A stretch of DNA of 64,000 nucleotides, taken from assembly GCA_047495785.1 (NCBI GenBank), contig JBLDXI010000024.1:2418001-2482000 (forward strand), read 5' to 3'. The notes below the pieces were generated by a model, which had not been told where the DNA came from, did no database searches, and was given only the letters and a program-made list of their open reading frames with translations. The position numbers were made by a program, and so were the translations under genes. The DNA comes from Lepidodermella squamata. Its lineage: Eukaryota; Gastrotricha. This document shows positions 11,101-23,230 of the stretch, in pieces; the stretch's first letter is position 1, and every line of letters begins with the position of its first letter.

Positions 11101-12088
11101 ATGGCATGCTGGTCTGCTGTTTGGGGCTGCTTTTCGCTTGTTTATTTATTTTCAATTTACTTGGTAATAACTTGGAAAATTTGATCTAATTTTCAACCTT
11201 GTTCTACCAATTTTTATCAGCAATATTTCTTACCATTTGCCGCGGCGATAGCAGTTGTTCAATCAAGCGGGACTTATGGTATTTACGAGGTACAGAAATG
11301 TCGCAACTGCACCGGAAGGATAACCTTGGAAGTCGTCAACGTTACAGCTAATTTTCCTTACATGTTGGAAATTTCCGTATAAACGTATAATAAGAAAAAT
11401 TAGAATTTTCAGGGAAATAACGCAAAACCATCAAAATTCGAAGCGGCAAGAAAAATGGAAAACTAACTTGCCAGGGCCAATCCTGATTTCTTTTCTGATA
11501 TTTGCTGCTTTGTCATGCGCCGTTTCCCGAGTGTGGATGAAAGTAATTTTAATCTCAGATCTCAGATATAATCGAAGTAACGAGCAATTGAAAAGTGTTT
11601 AAGTGACGATAATGACTCCGGCGATATTGACGATAGTAAAAGTTCCTATCGCCTAGGCCTAATACTCTGCTTATTGATGGTCCCGCTCTGGATCGTTGCT
11701 GCTACTTTGGTGCTAGCGGCGACGAATGAGCTGCAAGATACTATGAATCTATCAAAAATTATGGCGAATGATGAGCTATGCAGAAGCAAGAACCAGTGCA
11801 AAATCCAACGCGAAGTCGATTTCACCCCTCTGACAGTTACTTTTGTAAGCAATAATACTTTTCAGAATCTAATTTCTTAAAATTTAAAAAATTCTGTGAT
11901 TATAGATTATTGCCTATATCTGTCCTGTACCGTGGCTGGTGGTTGGTCTCCCATTCCTTATGGATTCACTCAGCTCCAATTCCTGGTTTCGAGGATTAAT
12001 TTCGAAATTTCCAGTCTCAATGCGTAGCTACATGCTGGTCAGACGGAATGACCCAGGAACAAACGTTCAAGCCATCTCAACGCAATAA
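11101..12088 (+). CDS. Four-span membrane protein, copy A (unrecognised family)
   Basis: I do not recognise the family. Five exons: 11101-11163, 11221-11363, 11413-11542, 11596-11844 and 11906-12088, about 255 residues. Predicted spans are TM1 (exon 1 into exon 2), TM2 (exon 3), TM3 (exon 4, LCLLMVPLWIVAATLVLAAT) and TM4 (exon 5, ICPVPWLVVGLPFLMDSL). The TM1-TM2 loop has KCRNC and N-glycosylation sites. The TM3-TM4 loop has ATNELQDTMNL and ELCRSKNQC. Exon number and phases equal those of copies B-D. It is the most diverged copy: its exon 1 and N-terminus differ and it lacks the typical S-L-P-x-P-V-M segment before TM2. AATAAA overlaps the stop. Confidence 0.7.
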
Positions 12089-12314
12089 AATGTGCCAACT
12101 GATGAGCAAGCAATAAAAGAAAGGTCAAATCATGACCTAATCAATTGTTTGAAAGTAACGCGTGAAACTTTCTAGAAATTGTCAAATTCTAGGTAAAAAC
12201 GCGGTTTGGATCGAAAATAGAGATAAGCCTAAAAAGAGTGCGCAGTTTATCAAACAATTATCGCCGCAGTTCTTACGAATCACCCCACTAATAATTAATT
12301 ATTCATCCGTTGAG

Positions 12315-12322
12315 TATAAATA
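12315..12322 (+). promoter_or_regulatory. TATA box of four-span copy B
   Basis: TATAAATA lies 38 bp upstream of the ATG at 12360, implying a very short 5' leader. Copy C has the same arrangement. Confidence 0.5.
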
Positions 12323-12359
12323 ATCAGACCATTTCTTCTCGAATTATAATAGAACAAGC

Positions 12360-13402
12360 ATGACCCGTTCTACGGGCTGTCTAGCTTTTTTCTCAATTTT
12401 GTACTTTGTTATACTTCCCGTTATAGCTTTGGTAAGCGGGCTTTACTTCAAATGAATTTTTGTGAATTTTTCTCATTATAAACAGCTGCTTGCCTTTCCG
12501 CTTGTCAGCATTTTCTCTGCGATTCAACTCGGCAGTTATTGGCTAGACGGTCCCAAAGAACTGTCTGCGACTTATTCGATAGGATGCCGTAATTGCTCGA
12601 CTTTTTCAACTAATGAAATCGTCAAAGTTTCAACGAAATTTCCATATGGGTAAAAATGCGAAAAAATTAAATTTTCCAAATTGATAAAAGAAATTATAGG
12701 ACAATAACTAAATATAACAAAAAATCGAACTCCGAATTTTCGACATCTTTGCCTCAGCCAGTTATGATTGGCTATGTTGTATTCGCCGTCCTGGCTATTT
12801 TTGCGTCCTTTTCGTGGAAAGAGGTAATAAATATTTTATACTCGAAATTCAATTTTGTTTTTCAACTCGGAATTTTAGCTCGCTACCAATACAGATTTTT
12901 ACGAAAATTTTCGAGTGTCTCCGATAACAATTTTCCTCAGTATTACTATGGGTCCACTTTGGTTATGCGCCGGAAGTTTAGTTCTTGTAGCCACAAATGA
13001 ACTTCGAGACGCTATGAACCTGGAAAATTTGATCGAAAAAGACCCGCTCTGCAGAACTAGTATTTGCGAAGTTATGGAGCCAGCTGGATTCGCATATTTC
13101 GAATTCACATACGTAAGTAAAATTTAAAAATTAAGGCGGTCAATAGCGTGATTCTTTTTCAGAGCGTCGCCTTTTGTAACGCGCTTCCGTGGTTAGTGGT
13201 TATGATGTTCGCCGCGCCTCAGCTTTTCAATGGTAGCCGCGACCTGTCTTTAGCTGTAACTGCGTTTCCGAGTTTCATTATAAAGCAATTGGTTATTCGA
13301 AAGCAGGATTTGACGCGCTCTGACGCAAAATTTCTGGATGAATCGGCAGTGTCAGAGAATGCGGAAAAAACTGCTGACAACATTAGTCTAAACTCGTTAT
13401 AA
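12360..13402 (+). CDS. Four-span membrane protein, copy B
   Basis: Exons are 12360-12431, 12486-12649, 12700-12823, 12879-13122 and 13163-13402. A short hydrophobic N-terminal exon gives TM1. The loop has SATYSIGCRNC and KFPYG. TM2 follows SLPQPVMIGYVVFAVLAIFA, TM3 is near TMGPLWLCAGSLVLVATNEL, and the second loop has DPLCRTSIC. TM4 is ALPWLVVMMFAAPQL, then AVTAFP and a polar tail. The conserved Cys pairs in both loops suggest two disulphides on one face of the membrane, the topology seen in tetraspanin/claudin-like proteins. I see no sequence signature of those families. Poly(A) signal at 13417-13422. Confidence 0.75.
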
Positions 13403-13842
13403 TTTGTTTAAACTAAAATAAATAATCCTGCTGAAACTTCAGACGTGTTCATTGGCAACATTTATGGAACTACCAATAAATTTGTAAAACGAAAGGTGCC
13501 CAGTGAGAAACGAAAAGCGATGTCCTATCCAGACAAAAGTATGAACCATTTCGAAAGGCTCGTGCTACTTTGAAATCTACATTCTCGTCATCTATCTCAA
13601 AAACTCAATCAAATCCCGATTTCTAGTAGATTTTCACGTACTTTATTTCACAATAGCGCTCATTCATTGAAACCGGTTTTACCACGTGATTAGCGTATTT
13701 ATCACGTGCGACGTTCGAAATTTCAAAAAACGAAATACTTGGCGTGTGCTACTCCGGCTTCTGTTGATGAAAACAACGTCACGCTGCTATTCTCCAATCA
13801 TTTCGTTAATTTTCACATTTAGACCTCTCATTAGATACATTG

Positions 13843-16536
13843 ATGACCGCAACTAACCTGATTTCGCTTGTGTTAGCTTGCTCGCTGCTCTGCCGTATGT
13901 CGGCAGGCAAAGAGCGGTCGTTAAACGTCACATTCATAAATGCTGACACGACAATTAGCGCTATAACAATGACCCTGTTCAAAGACTTTTACGACGGCTT
14001 CACGCCCGGTCAACAACCGGCAAAACCGTGGCCTCTGCCCATACCTTACGCATTTAACAACAAAACCTGGAACACCGGCACAGACGGCGATGCAGATATC
14101 TGTGAGCAATTTTCATCTCGAATTTGAAGAGTTTATGCTCAATTGATATAGCTGAGCGTGATAAAGGCGTTGTGAAACAAGCCATAGCTAAACTTGAATC
14201 AGTTACCTGCCTGCGGTTCGAGGAAAGACCGTCTATCGACCTGAATACATCCAATTCGATTCTTTTCTTTGGATACGGGTGAGTTATTTTATTTCAATTT
14301 TAAAACATTTCTTGGGATTTGGAATTATTAATGATCTAATTTCAGGGACGCCAGTGGATATCATGGGGTTGATTTTCCCCAGAAATTCATCGGATTCAAG
14401 AATACCGACGGCAACTCCGAATCTGCCTTGGAGGTTAATTTCAGACAAAAACTAAATAAAATGAAAATATATGAATTTTTGATCAGGTGCCATTCGTGAT
14501 TAGAAAAATTTGCTACGTCTTAGGACTAACGTATGAGCTCAGGCGGCCGAATCGCGATCAATATCTCACTCCCCAACCTGGCTTCGAGAACAGGTTAGCT
14601 TTCATCTAAGCTAAGGAGAGATTTCCTCAACTTTCTCAAATATAAGCTACCCAATCAATCCTGGGCAAACTTACTACAACGCGACTCCGTTTGATTACGA
14701 GTCACTTTTCAACCCCATTATGATTGGGACAGGTAAACTCAGGGTAAATGAATGGTACCCGCATAGCGACCTGCGATACGTACCAAGCGTGGGACAGACT
14801 AGTTACTTATCACTGTTCGATACTGTTAAGTTGAACACGCTTTACAACTGCTTCAGTGAGTTTAAACTAGTTCTGCTATGAAAATCAATTTCATTTTAAT
14901 CTGATAGGTTCAGATCCGTGCAAGAACCCGACAATTTCATGCCAAAATGGCGGGTATCCGAATCCAAGCGTGAACTGTACAAAATGCGTCTGTCCAATTG
15001 GCCTTGGTGGCGATTTCTGCGAAGCTCCGTATCCGACAGATACTGCGAGTGGCTGCGGCGGCGAAATCTACGTTGAACCCTGCACTACTGTCAACATACG
15101 AAGTTCAGAAGATGTCAGCAGAAATTCTAAGAGCTGTTCATGGCGTGTCAAGACGGTTAAAAATCTATTCCTTCTTGCGATTCCGTTTATATCTCTCTTT
15201 CAGGGGGACAAAAGTGGATTGGTGTTTGCTTTCGCTGACTATCTCCAACTACAACCATTAAGTTGGAATATCGATTTAAGGGGGTACTTGTAGAAATACC
15301 CAATAATTTTCTTTTCAGGAGGGGTCAATTGTGTAAACTTGATCCTAATAAGAGAATTAGGACCCGAGAGCAGCGTTCCCGGATTCATGTAAGCTTTAGG
15401 GAGATAAAATTGTTCTCATTCGCGCATTTCTTCCTGCAATTAGATACTGCTTAAACACTGCAACTCATGGTCGTGTTTACGTGACCAACAAAAGTCAAGT
15501 GTTGGTCTACGCAAGCTTACCTTTCCAGATTACCGTCGATGCTGCTCTTACGGTCTTTGCAACATGCCCTGGTATTAAAGCAACCGAGTTGTCCCGAGAA
15601 TGCCGAATCACACCGAGCGCGAATGACTACGAAGGATCGCTCTTGACCAAGACCTCATCAGGGGCAACCTGCTCCCCGTGGCTTGATAAGAACTACTATT
15701 ATTTTCCAAGGGGAAATATCACTGCCTCTGGAAATGCATGCCGTAATATTGGATTTACTTCTTTGCAATGCTTGAGTAACGGTGTGTATACCAATTGCGA
15801 GAATTCTGACAGAATAAAAAGTTGCAGTAAGTTTTTGAATTATCTACACTTTTCAATGTTCCAGTAATTCTACCTTACTACTGTCGATGATTTATTCATA
15901 CAGCTGAATTGACTTTGCGTTGCATCAACTCGATAACTGACCAGTTCGAAGCATGCAGGCCGTACTGCTTGGAGGGTGAAACTCCCTTCAAAGAATGGAC
16001 AACTCGCTTCACGGACACCGCTTGCAACAAAGGCGTGAGTTACGAACTGAATTTCTTTCAACTCAGTAACGTTTGCTTCGCAGAACGTCAAAAAATGCGT
16101 CAAAGGTTCGACATTCCGCTGCATTGCCGGCGACCAAGGATGCCTTCCCGGTGAAAGCAAAATCGTAAGAAGATGAGAGATTGGCAAATGCTTATACAGG
16201 TTTTGTTGCTTCAACGACTTTAGATGTTCAACTCTTATGCCTATTTCGGCCGAAATTTGCTGGCGTGTAATCATCGAGCTGATCTCAATTGGGTACGTCT
16301 ATAGCTATTGCTCATAAAAGTGCTCTAATAATTCTTAATATCAGAAATACATTCGCTGCTACCGCAACGTGCCAGGAAAGCCGTTTGCCGAATGCAGACG
16401 CGCAGATTTCGGATGTAAACCGAACGAAGTGGGTGACATTTCATCGTAGTTTTTATAAGCTCTACTTTATTCCTATTAGGTTTCGGATGCAACACCACCC
16501 TACACGGATCCGTTCAAATGCTATGAAGGCGTCTAA
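13843..16536 (+). CDS. Astacin-EGF-CUB-kringle protein, predicted catalytically dead
   Basis: The ATG is at 13843 (signal peptide). Astacin-like features in order are PWPLPIPYAFN, TCLRFEERP and ILFFGYG. The position of the zinc site HExxHxxGxxHE reads RKICYVLGLTYE (about 14505-14540), so all three His ligands and the catalytic Glu are replaced. The Met-turn region SxMHY reads SLFNP. The exon beginning 14919 gives a NAS-type EGF module (CQNGGYP, CTKCVCPIGLGG). A CUB-like stretch follows to about 15540, then a kringle (CRITPSANDYEGSL...SGATC). Cys-rich short modules, some with CLxGE, end at the stop at 16534-16536. Splice sites are clean for the astacin part. The join near 15157-15205 inside the CUB is uncertain. 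It is probably a secreted pseudoenzyme. Confidence 0.72.
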
Positions 16537-17490
16537 AATGTCATACAGTCGAACTGACGGTGCTACATCTATACAGCTTGAACATCACTAAAATATTCTT
16601 GACCTGTGTCAGAATTCCTAATAAACTGTGAACTTTCTAGGTTATATTACCTTTTCAGTGATTTTCAGCTACGACGATCGTTACACCTGGACTGAAGGGA
16701 TTCAGGCATGCGTGTAAACAGCGGGTGAATTACCGGGGGTCTCAATAGGTACCTTCCCCAATCGCGTTCACAAAAGCTGCACGGGAGTTCACAGGCCATT
16801 CTAACCCGCGTATCCCGTGATGATGAGACCAGTCTCGCGACTCCCGGCTGAGTCGGCGACCCATAGTTTGAGAAACCTTGTTTTACCTGTTCTAAATTGT
16901 ACAGGGATTACGGAAATTAAAATCGAACACCGACGCCAAATCATAGCAAATGTTACCGAGGTGCGAGATCTCTGCAAGCTCATAATACGTTTAGGATTAT
17001 TGACCATTTTTTCTGAAATTTTTTTCATTCGACCACGCATTTCGAAAACATTGACTGCTATTATTTATAGGTAATAAAACGATGCCTAATCAATATCAAA
17101 ATTTCGAGGGTGATCATCTTTCTTGAAGACAAAAGAAAAATTACGTAGATATACCCTTTTCATTCGGAGAAAATATTTGCCGGATAAGGAAGCTTATTTC
17201 CTCCATAAATCAGGCGAGATGAATAATGTCGAAAACGCGATCATCCACCCCGGGAAAAAATAGCGGTCAATTCTTGCCCGCATTTTTTGTCGTTTTGAGG
17301 TTATGAGTGATATATGCGGGCATCTTCTAGAAATATCTCTCTAGTCATGACGTTATCTCTCTGCCCACACGCCTGGACAGCGTAGTTGTGAATCAATATA
17401 GCAGCAAGTTATCAGATAACTTATTGTTACTATTTGCTATAGTCTTGAGTGATTCAGTACTCGTACAATCCCTTCATCATATCCAGGATT
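16537..17490. other. Intergenic region, no gene seen
   Basis: No exon fits either neighbour, and the small open stretches at 16800-17070 overlap on opposite strands with no family signal. The promoter of four-span copy C begins at the right-hand edge. Confidence 0.35.
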
Positions 17491-17498
17491 TATAAAGG
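17491..17498 (+). promoter_or_regulatory. TATA box of four-span copy C
   Basis: TATAAAGG lies 51 bp upstream of the ATG at 17542. Confidence 0.5.
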
Positions 17499-17541
17499 CC
17501 ATTTACTAGTCTGAAAAGCCGTTCTATTTTCACTGCATCCA

Positions 17542-18856
17542 ATGGCCAGTTCCACGCCTTGCCCAGTTAGCTGTTGTGCGTTTTTTTCTATTGCGTTCCT
17601 GGTTCTTGTGCCAATTTTTGGTTTGGTAAGTCATAAGTTAAGCTCGGTGAATTTATTAGATTGTTTCATCCCTATCATACATAGCTTTTTGCCACGCCGA
17701 TTGTCAGTATTTTAACCGTGATACAACTCGACGCCAAGTCGACGCCGAACGGTCTTGCCGAATTGTCGGCGACTTATTCAATAAAATGTGCCGATTGCTC
17801 TCTCGATCGAACGAATGAAACTGTCAAAATGTCATCAATATTCCCATACGGGTCAGTCGGAGAGATAATGTCAATAATTTATTTTATCAATTTCCCAACA
17901 AATTTAGGTCAATTATGAAGAGTTACCAATACTCGAATTTCAATGTTGAGCTGCATACATCTCTACCTGAGCCTGTCATGATTTTCTATGTCGTTTTTGC
18001 TGCTCTGGCGACTCTCGCTTCGTTTTCTTGGAAGGGGGTAATAAAAAATTAATCTTGAATAATATTTTTTTTTAATTGAATTCAAATTCAATTGTTACGG
18101 CGACAAAATAGCAACTTCGCAGAAAAGCGAATGCGACAAAACAGCGAAAACTTATACTGTGTAAAAGATGCATCGAGTCTCAGCTGTTATGTCGCGTTTG
18201 CTGTTTTCGGTATTTGCTGTTATGATCTGCCATTCAATTTAATTTAATTTTTAAATTTTTATTTTTTAAATTTTTAAATTTAAATTTTTTAAATTTTTTA
18301 ATAATTAATCTAAATTCCAATTTTTGTAGCTAATTTCCGATAAAAGCACTTCTGAAGATTATCGAGTATCGCCGTTCACAACGTTTCTCACCATTGTAAT
18401 GTGCCCACATTGGGTCTGCGCTGCAGTTTTGGTTCTCGAGGCGTCTAATGAACTTCGAAATGCAATGGACATTGAAACGATCATATCGCAAGATCCTCTT
18501 TGCGAGACTAACATATGCGAGATCGTTACACCCCCCAGTTTCATATTCCTTGAATTTACTTACGTAAGTCGATATTAAATCTAGCAAAATCGAATCGATT
18601 ATTTTTCAATATTTAGGTGCTCGCGTTTTTGAACGCTCTTCCATGGCTGGTGATTGTCGTGTTTGCCGTGGCTGAGATGATGTTCAAGCGTAATGGCTAT
18701 TCGCGTGCTATAACCGCATTTCCTAGAGCTATTCGAAAACAAATGGCTGTTCACAAGCAGGCCTTGATCCGATGCGACGCCGAGTTTCGGGAAAAATATT
18801 CACTGCCGGCAATTCCGAATAGCGCTGCTGATTCAAGTCAAAACTCGGCACTTTGA
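17542..18856 (+). CDS. Four-span membrane protein, copy C
   Basis: Exons are 17542-17625, 17695-17851, 17908-18037, 18330-18563 and 18617-18856. The layout matches copy B: ATYSIKCADC and FPYG in loop 1, LPEPVMIFYVVFAALATLA for TM2, VCAAVLVLEASNELRNAMD for TM3 and its following motif, DPLCETNIC in loop 2, and ALPWLVIVVFAVAEM for TM4. Its intron 3 (18038-18329) is about 290 bp against about 55 bp in copies B and D, because it contains an imperfect foldback sequence. Poly(A) signal at 18896-18901. Function unknown. Confidence 0.75.
18095..18235. repeat. Imperfect inverted repeat in intron 3 of copy C
   Basis: The left half carries GCGACAAAACAGCGAAAAC. The right half carries GCTGTTATGTCGCGTTTGC and a second GCTGTT block, which pair imperfectly with the left. 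The insertion explains the unusually long intron compared with the paralogues. No coding content and no clear target duplication. Confidence 0.45.
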
Positions 18857-19680
18857 ACTATTTATTTTATAACAATAATATTATTTAAATGAGAAAATAA
18901 ATTCGTATATATATATATTTATTTTTTCCTGAGTTCGCCAACATATTTTCAATCTTAAATACAAGCCTTACACATAATATGTCAATCGCCATAATTACTT
19001 ACTTAAATTATTAATAAATAAATAATTATATAAATTGCTGAAATCGCTTCTAGGGTGTGCCAAAAGCACTGAATTCGAAATTTTAAATCTCTAGTATTTT
19101 CTAAAACATGGCTTTTCGAGTTGTGAGCGTTGTCGTTGTTCGCACTTCACGAGGGAAATCGATTCCAAGTTTCGATTTTACAAATCAGTGATTTTTCTGG
19201 TTGTATCAGCGTTCTAGAAAGCCAATAATATAATTGCTTCAACCTAGAGAATGGGGCGGGATAGCTAATATACAAATGTCAGGGTCATGGTAGGGTAAAT
19301 ATGGAGACAACTGAAAACAGAAATCGTGAGAAATAAACAAAAAAGTGTAGCTTCAGGAGATATTATTTCGATCGAATTCTAAATCGAACCACCTTAAAAA
19401 ATTAATTTTGCAAAGAAATTTGATCGGAAAGTGTAATTAATCCCCGAGATGATTAGGTTACTTCGAATAATGTCAATTTTCAATGAAATCGAGCAGTCTT
19501 GGGGTCAAAACGCAATGAGAGTCTGAAGAGTCCTGAGACACTTATCGGCTACGTCATCGTCCTAATTAAGATAATTCGAACTGTAGTGAAGATAAAATGA
19601 AGATAAAAGGTAGCGAAATTGTGTCAAAAGATATCTTATCACCAGTTATCATTTATCACCCGAATAAATCATAGCAACGG
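18857..19680. other. Intergenic region, no gene seen
   Basis: AT-rich with a short TA run near 18906-18920. I find no exon or RNA gene. Confidence 0.35.
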
Positions 19681-19688
19681 TATAAATG
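19681..19688 (+). promoter_or_regulatory. Candidate TATA box of four-span copy D
   Basis: TATAAATG lies about 114 bp upstream of the ATG at 19795. This is further away than in copies B and C, so the assignment is weaker. Confidence 0.35.
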
Positions 19689-19794
19689 CAGACGAACTCA
19701 GCAGCCGATACCAAATACGCAAAAAACAGATTCAACAGTTATTTCCTATAGAAAAAACCGAGCTACAATCCTATACTAATTCTAATGGCCAACT

Positions 19795-20811
19795 CTTCGT
19801 CTTGCTCAGCCAGTTGTGTGGCTTTCTTCGTGGTTTGCATCCTTGTTGTAGTCCCACTATTCGCATTGGTGAGTTAATTCCGGTAAAATTTAATTTTTTT
19901 TGTCATTTTTTTTTCAACCATCAGCTTTTTGTCGGGCCATTTTTCACGATTTTAACGGCCATCCAACTCGATACAGATTTTTCGCAAGGCCTCGATAAAA
20001 TGTACGGAACTTATTCGATGAAATGCGCCAACTGCCCAAGCAACCGAACGCTTGAAACTGTCAAAATTTCAACCGTCTACCCGTATGGGTTAGTTGAAAA
20101 AATCTTCCTTAATAATTTCGTAATAATTTTTTGTAATAAATTTCAGAACGATCGAACAAGATTATAAAGTTTCGAAATTCCATGCTGATATCTCAACGTC
20201 GTTACCTGAACCTGTTATGATCAGCTACGTTGTTTTTGCTGGGCTTGGCATGGTCGCTTCGGTTTGTTGGAAAGAGGTACATACTGAAATACTTAGAAAA
20301 ATATTAAAAAAAATCGATTTTTCTTCAATAATTCAAGCTCATCACGAGCAGCTCTGAAAATTCTGGTAGCTCGGCGATGACAATGGTCCTTAGCATTATT
20401 ATGGCGCCATTATGGGCAGCTGCTGGGACCCTTGTTATGAAAGCTACAAATGAACTTCAAGAATCTATGAACCTCGACTCGCTAATGGCGAAAGATCCCC
20501 TGTGCCAGGTTAATGTCTGCAAAATCGAAACTCCAGTCGATTTCACTATGCTGGAAATCACTTATGTAAGTACAAAAAAATCGTAAAAATTATTGAAAAA
20601 TAATAATATTTTTTTGCAGTGGGTTGCGTTCTTCAGCGCCTTACCGTGGCTAATGGTCGCCATGTTCGCTTTGCCTGAACTTTGCAAAACTGAGCGAAAT
20701 CTGTCAGTGGCTGTTACGGCTTTCCCGAAATACGTCAAAAGGCACTTGGTAATCCGCAAGGCAGACGATACGACGCAGCTCGTCGTTGTTGAAAAAATCG
20801 AAAAATGTTAA
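19795..20811 (+). CDS. Four-span membrane protein, copy D
   Basis: Exons are 19795-19868, 19925-20088, 20147-20276, 20338-20565 and 20620-20811. The N-terminus (MANSSSCSASC) resembles copy C (MASSTPCPVSC). The family blocks are all present: TYSMKCANC, YPYG, SLPEPVMISYVVFA, ATNELQESMNL, DPLCQVNVC, ALPWLMVAMFALPEL and VTAFP. The cytosolic-type tail is short and basic. AATAAA at 20881-20886. Nothing in the sequence gives a function. The fixed Cys pairs and strict exon pattern argue for a folded, selected protein family. Confidence 0.75.
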
Positions 20812-21429
20812 TAATTGCTTTATAATACCTAAGATTTTTTCATTTCGCAGCAACTTCGATTTTCATTTCCCGTATTTTGAAATAAAACTATAATATTACA
20901 ACAGTCAATACGTTTTTTGACATATTTGAAATGCGTCTTGTGAAAACTTGGGTCATTATTTTTATTTTGAAATACCGTTTTACCACCCCATCTGGTTGGA
21001 CTAGAAGTCGATTTGACCTCGTTCCGGACAAGGCAATTTTACCCAAATACCGTACGTATATCAATTTGAGATTTTTCGGTACTATCGGGTAGCCCACGAA
21101 ATTCAAGGTATACCTAACTTGGCTTTCAGAAATCTTAAATATAAAATGACGGAACTTGGGAAATTTGGTGTGTCCGAAACAAGGTCAAATCGACTTGACT
21201 GTTAGACTAATTCGGCTGGTTCACAGCAGGAGTAGAGTCTAATTACTCGCCACCGCCTAACGGATCGCTACGTGAGAAAAACTCGGGAATTAGAGTCAAA
21301 TTTAAAAAAAGAAGGAACAATCAACGAAAATGTACCAAATTTTGAAAAGAAAAATATTTCCATTTTATTTTATATTTTTTTTAATCGCAATAATTATGAA
21401 TTGAATTAAATTTTACACATCTCGTTAAG
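20812..21429. other. Intergenic region, no gene seen
   Basis: It separates convergent genes (copy D on plus, glycosyltransferase copy 2 on minus). Poly(A) signals are the only elements I can support. Confidence 0.35.
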
Positions 21430-22961
21430 CTATTTCTCGGCTCTCTCGTCGTAGCCTAACTCTTTCAACTTGGCCGCCTTCAGGTAACTGAACCAGTCCG
21501 TCTTCCACGAAAAGCCAGAGTACTGAATGACGTAGGCGTTGGGGAACGTCGCCTTGCACGCCGTTGCGTTGAACGTCGCTTTGTGAGGATCGCAAATTTT
21601 GCCAATCGGCTTCTTACTTTCGTACGAATGGTACGGAAATATCAGGCCGGGATCTAATATTCGAATGTCCCGAACGTTTGTAGGCCCTTTCGTCACAGAG
21701 TTATTGCCAATTGTTGCATCAGTGAGTTTGGATCTCCACAGCCGCCAGTAGTCGTCTAGAGCTGCCCATAAAACCGCAGGCCCGGTGATATAGTCAGGAC
21801 TGGAAAGGAAAAACATTCTCTCAGAATTCAATTTTTGGAGAATTTGATGGTTGTCAGTCAGATAGCCTTATGCTACCAAATGGACTTAGGATTTTTCGCG
21901 CGCGCTAAAATTTGAAGAGATTGATTTTTTTGCATGGAGAAATTAAAATAAAATAGCTTTACTTTTATAGCATGAAAAGCCATCAACTTCTGCGCAATTT
22001 TCTGGAAAAAGCCTTGAAAAATCGGCAAAAACTGAATTTATAGAAAGGTTGCTTCAATTGGAGTTTAATTTGTGATTTTTGATGATTCACAATTTCTAAA
22101 TAAATAAATTTGGTCATTTTAATTAAAACATTCCTAAGAAATTAGCCAGCCTTACCGCGTGGATTTCGGCAAATTTTGACTGATTAATGATATTTTCAGC
22201 ACCGTGAGGAGCCAGATTTGGTGCCCGGGCGCCGATGCTATCCAAGCCGCCTGTACGTTGTCGTTCAGATGGTACCCAGTACTCATGTAACCTGTAAAAT
22301 GGCACGCAATCATTTAACTTTCGTTTTCAAATTTGCTATTATCACCAAAATCATAATTAATTTTTAAATTTAATCTGTCTTAATTTTTTTCTTGTTCTTG
22401 TTCTTGTTAATTCATGTTCGGTGAATTTATCGGAAAGAAACCCAGCTTACTTAAAAGGACGCTATTATTTGAATAATTGCTCAGCAACGAGTCCATGGTT
22501 TTCATCGGCTCCGTGTCCAGGTCCGAGTAGATGCCGCCGTACTGGTGCACGTACAACAACCGGCAGACGTCCGCCCGTTGCACTCCGACCGGGAACGCGT
22601 CGTAGTACGGCAATAGCCACGGGTAGTGGCACTGGACCAGCAGCCGGTTCTCCGCGTCCGTCCACAGGTGGTGCTGCCAGGCGGGGTGCATGGCGAGCCA
22701 CGTCTGGCGGAACCGGGCGTAGTTCTCCGGTAGCGTCTCGTTTTTCCACGACTGGTGGAAGATTCTCGGAATTTTCCACGTCTCGTTTCTTGCTTCGAAC
22801 CTTGGCAGCCTTGCACAGGGCGATGACTCTACAAATTGCCGATAAAATGCTGGAATTTCCATCCAGTTCCCATTTTTATCTTCGAGGCGACCTAAAACGA
22901 TGATCAGGACAAGAAGGCATATGGCTGGCAATGCGATGGTGAATCCATTTCGCGATCGCAT
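21430..22961 (-). CDS. DXD-type glycosyltransferase, copy 2
   Basis: Exons on minus: 22961-22451, 22291-22156 and 21799-21430. The protein starts with a signal anchor (MRSRNGFTIALPAICLLVLI), then a short stem. The catalytic core has IPRIFHQSWKNETLP, HHLWTDAENRLLV and GGIYSDLDTEP (DLD intact), then GHQIWLL and the C-terminal ILDPGLIFPYHSYE block. The GC-rich core of exon 1 is by far the closest in the window to copy 1 at DNA level, although the N-terminal stem and C-terminal exon have diverged. It should be a Golgi type II transferase of the Gly_transf_sug/GT32-like family. Its sugar specificity is unknown. Confidence 0.85.
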
Positions 22962-23230
22962 TTACACCTGATTGATCTTGATGGCTGAGTTTAATTCAGT
23001 CAACAAAATAAACGCCCATTAATAATATTGGTTTTGTACTCGTGCTAAAACACGTGAATTAATCGCGTGCTCACGCTGACAAGGCCGATCATATTATTTA
23101 CTTTTTTTTAATTTAAACTTTTCTGACTTTAATGTTTGGGTAAAATGACAATAATTTTGATCTAAAATTCTGATTGTGGTCATAATATGAGAAAGGAAAG
23201 TTCGGGTATATCATATTTTTACCTTGGTCA
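22962..23230. other. Upstream region of glycosyltransferase copy 2
   Basis: No clear TATA box or exon. The TIR element begins at its right edge. Confidence 0.3.

Noticed and set aside
16801-17074. Opposing open frames downstream of the astacin-like gene
   Set aside because: Mutually overlapping, without splice context or family similarity.
22421-22903. 160-codon open frame on plus opposite glycosyltransferase copy 2
   Set aside because: It is the antisense of a GC-rich catalytic exon; composition is Arg/Gly/Pro-rich with no domain, and the minus-strand frame has clear motifs.
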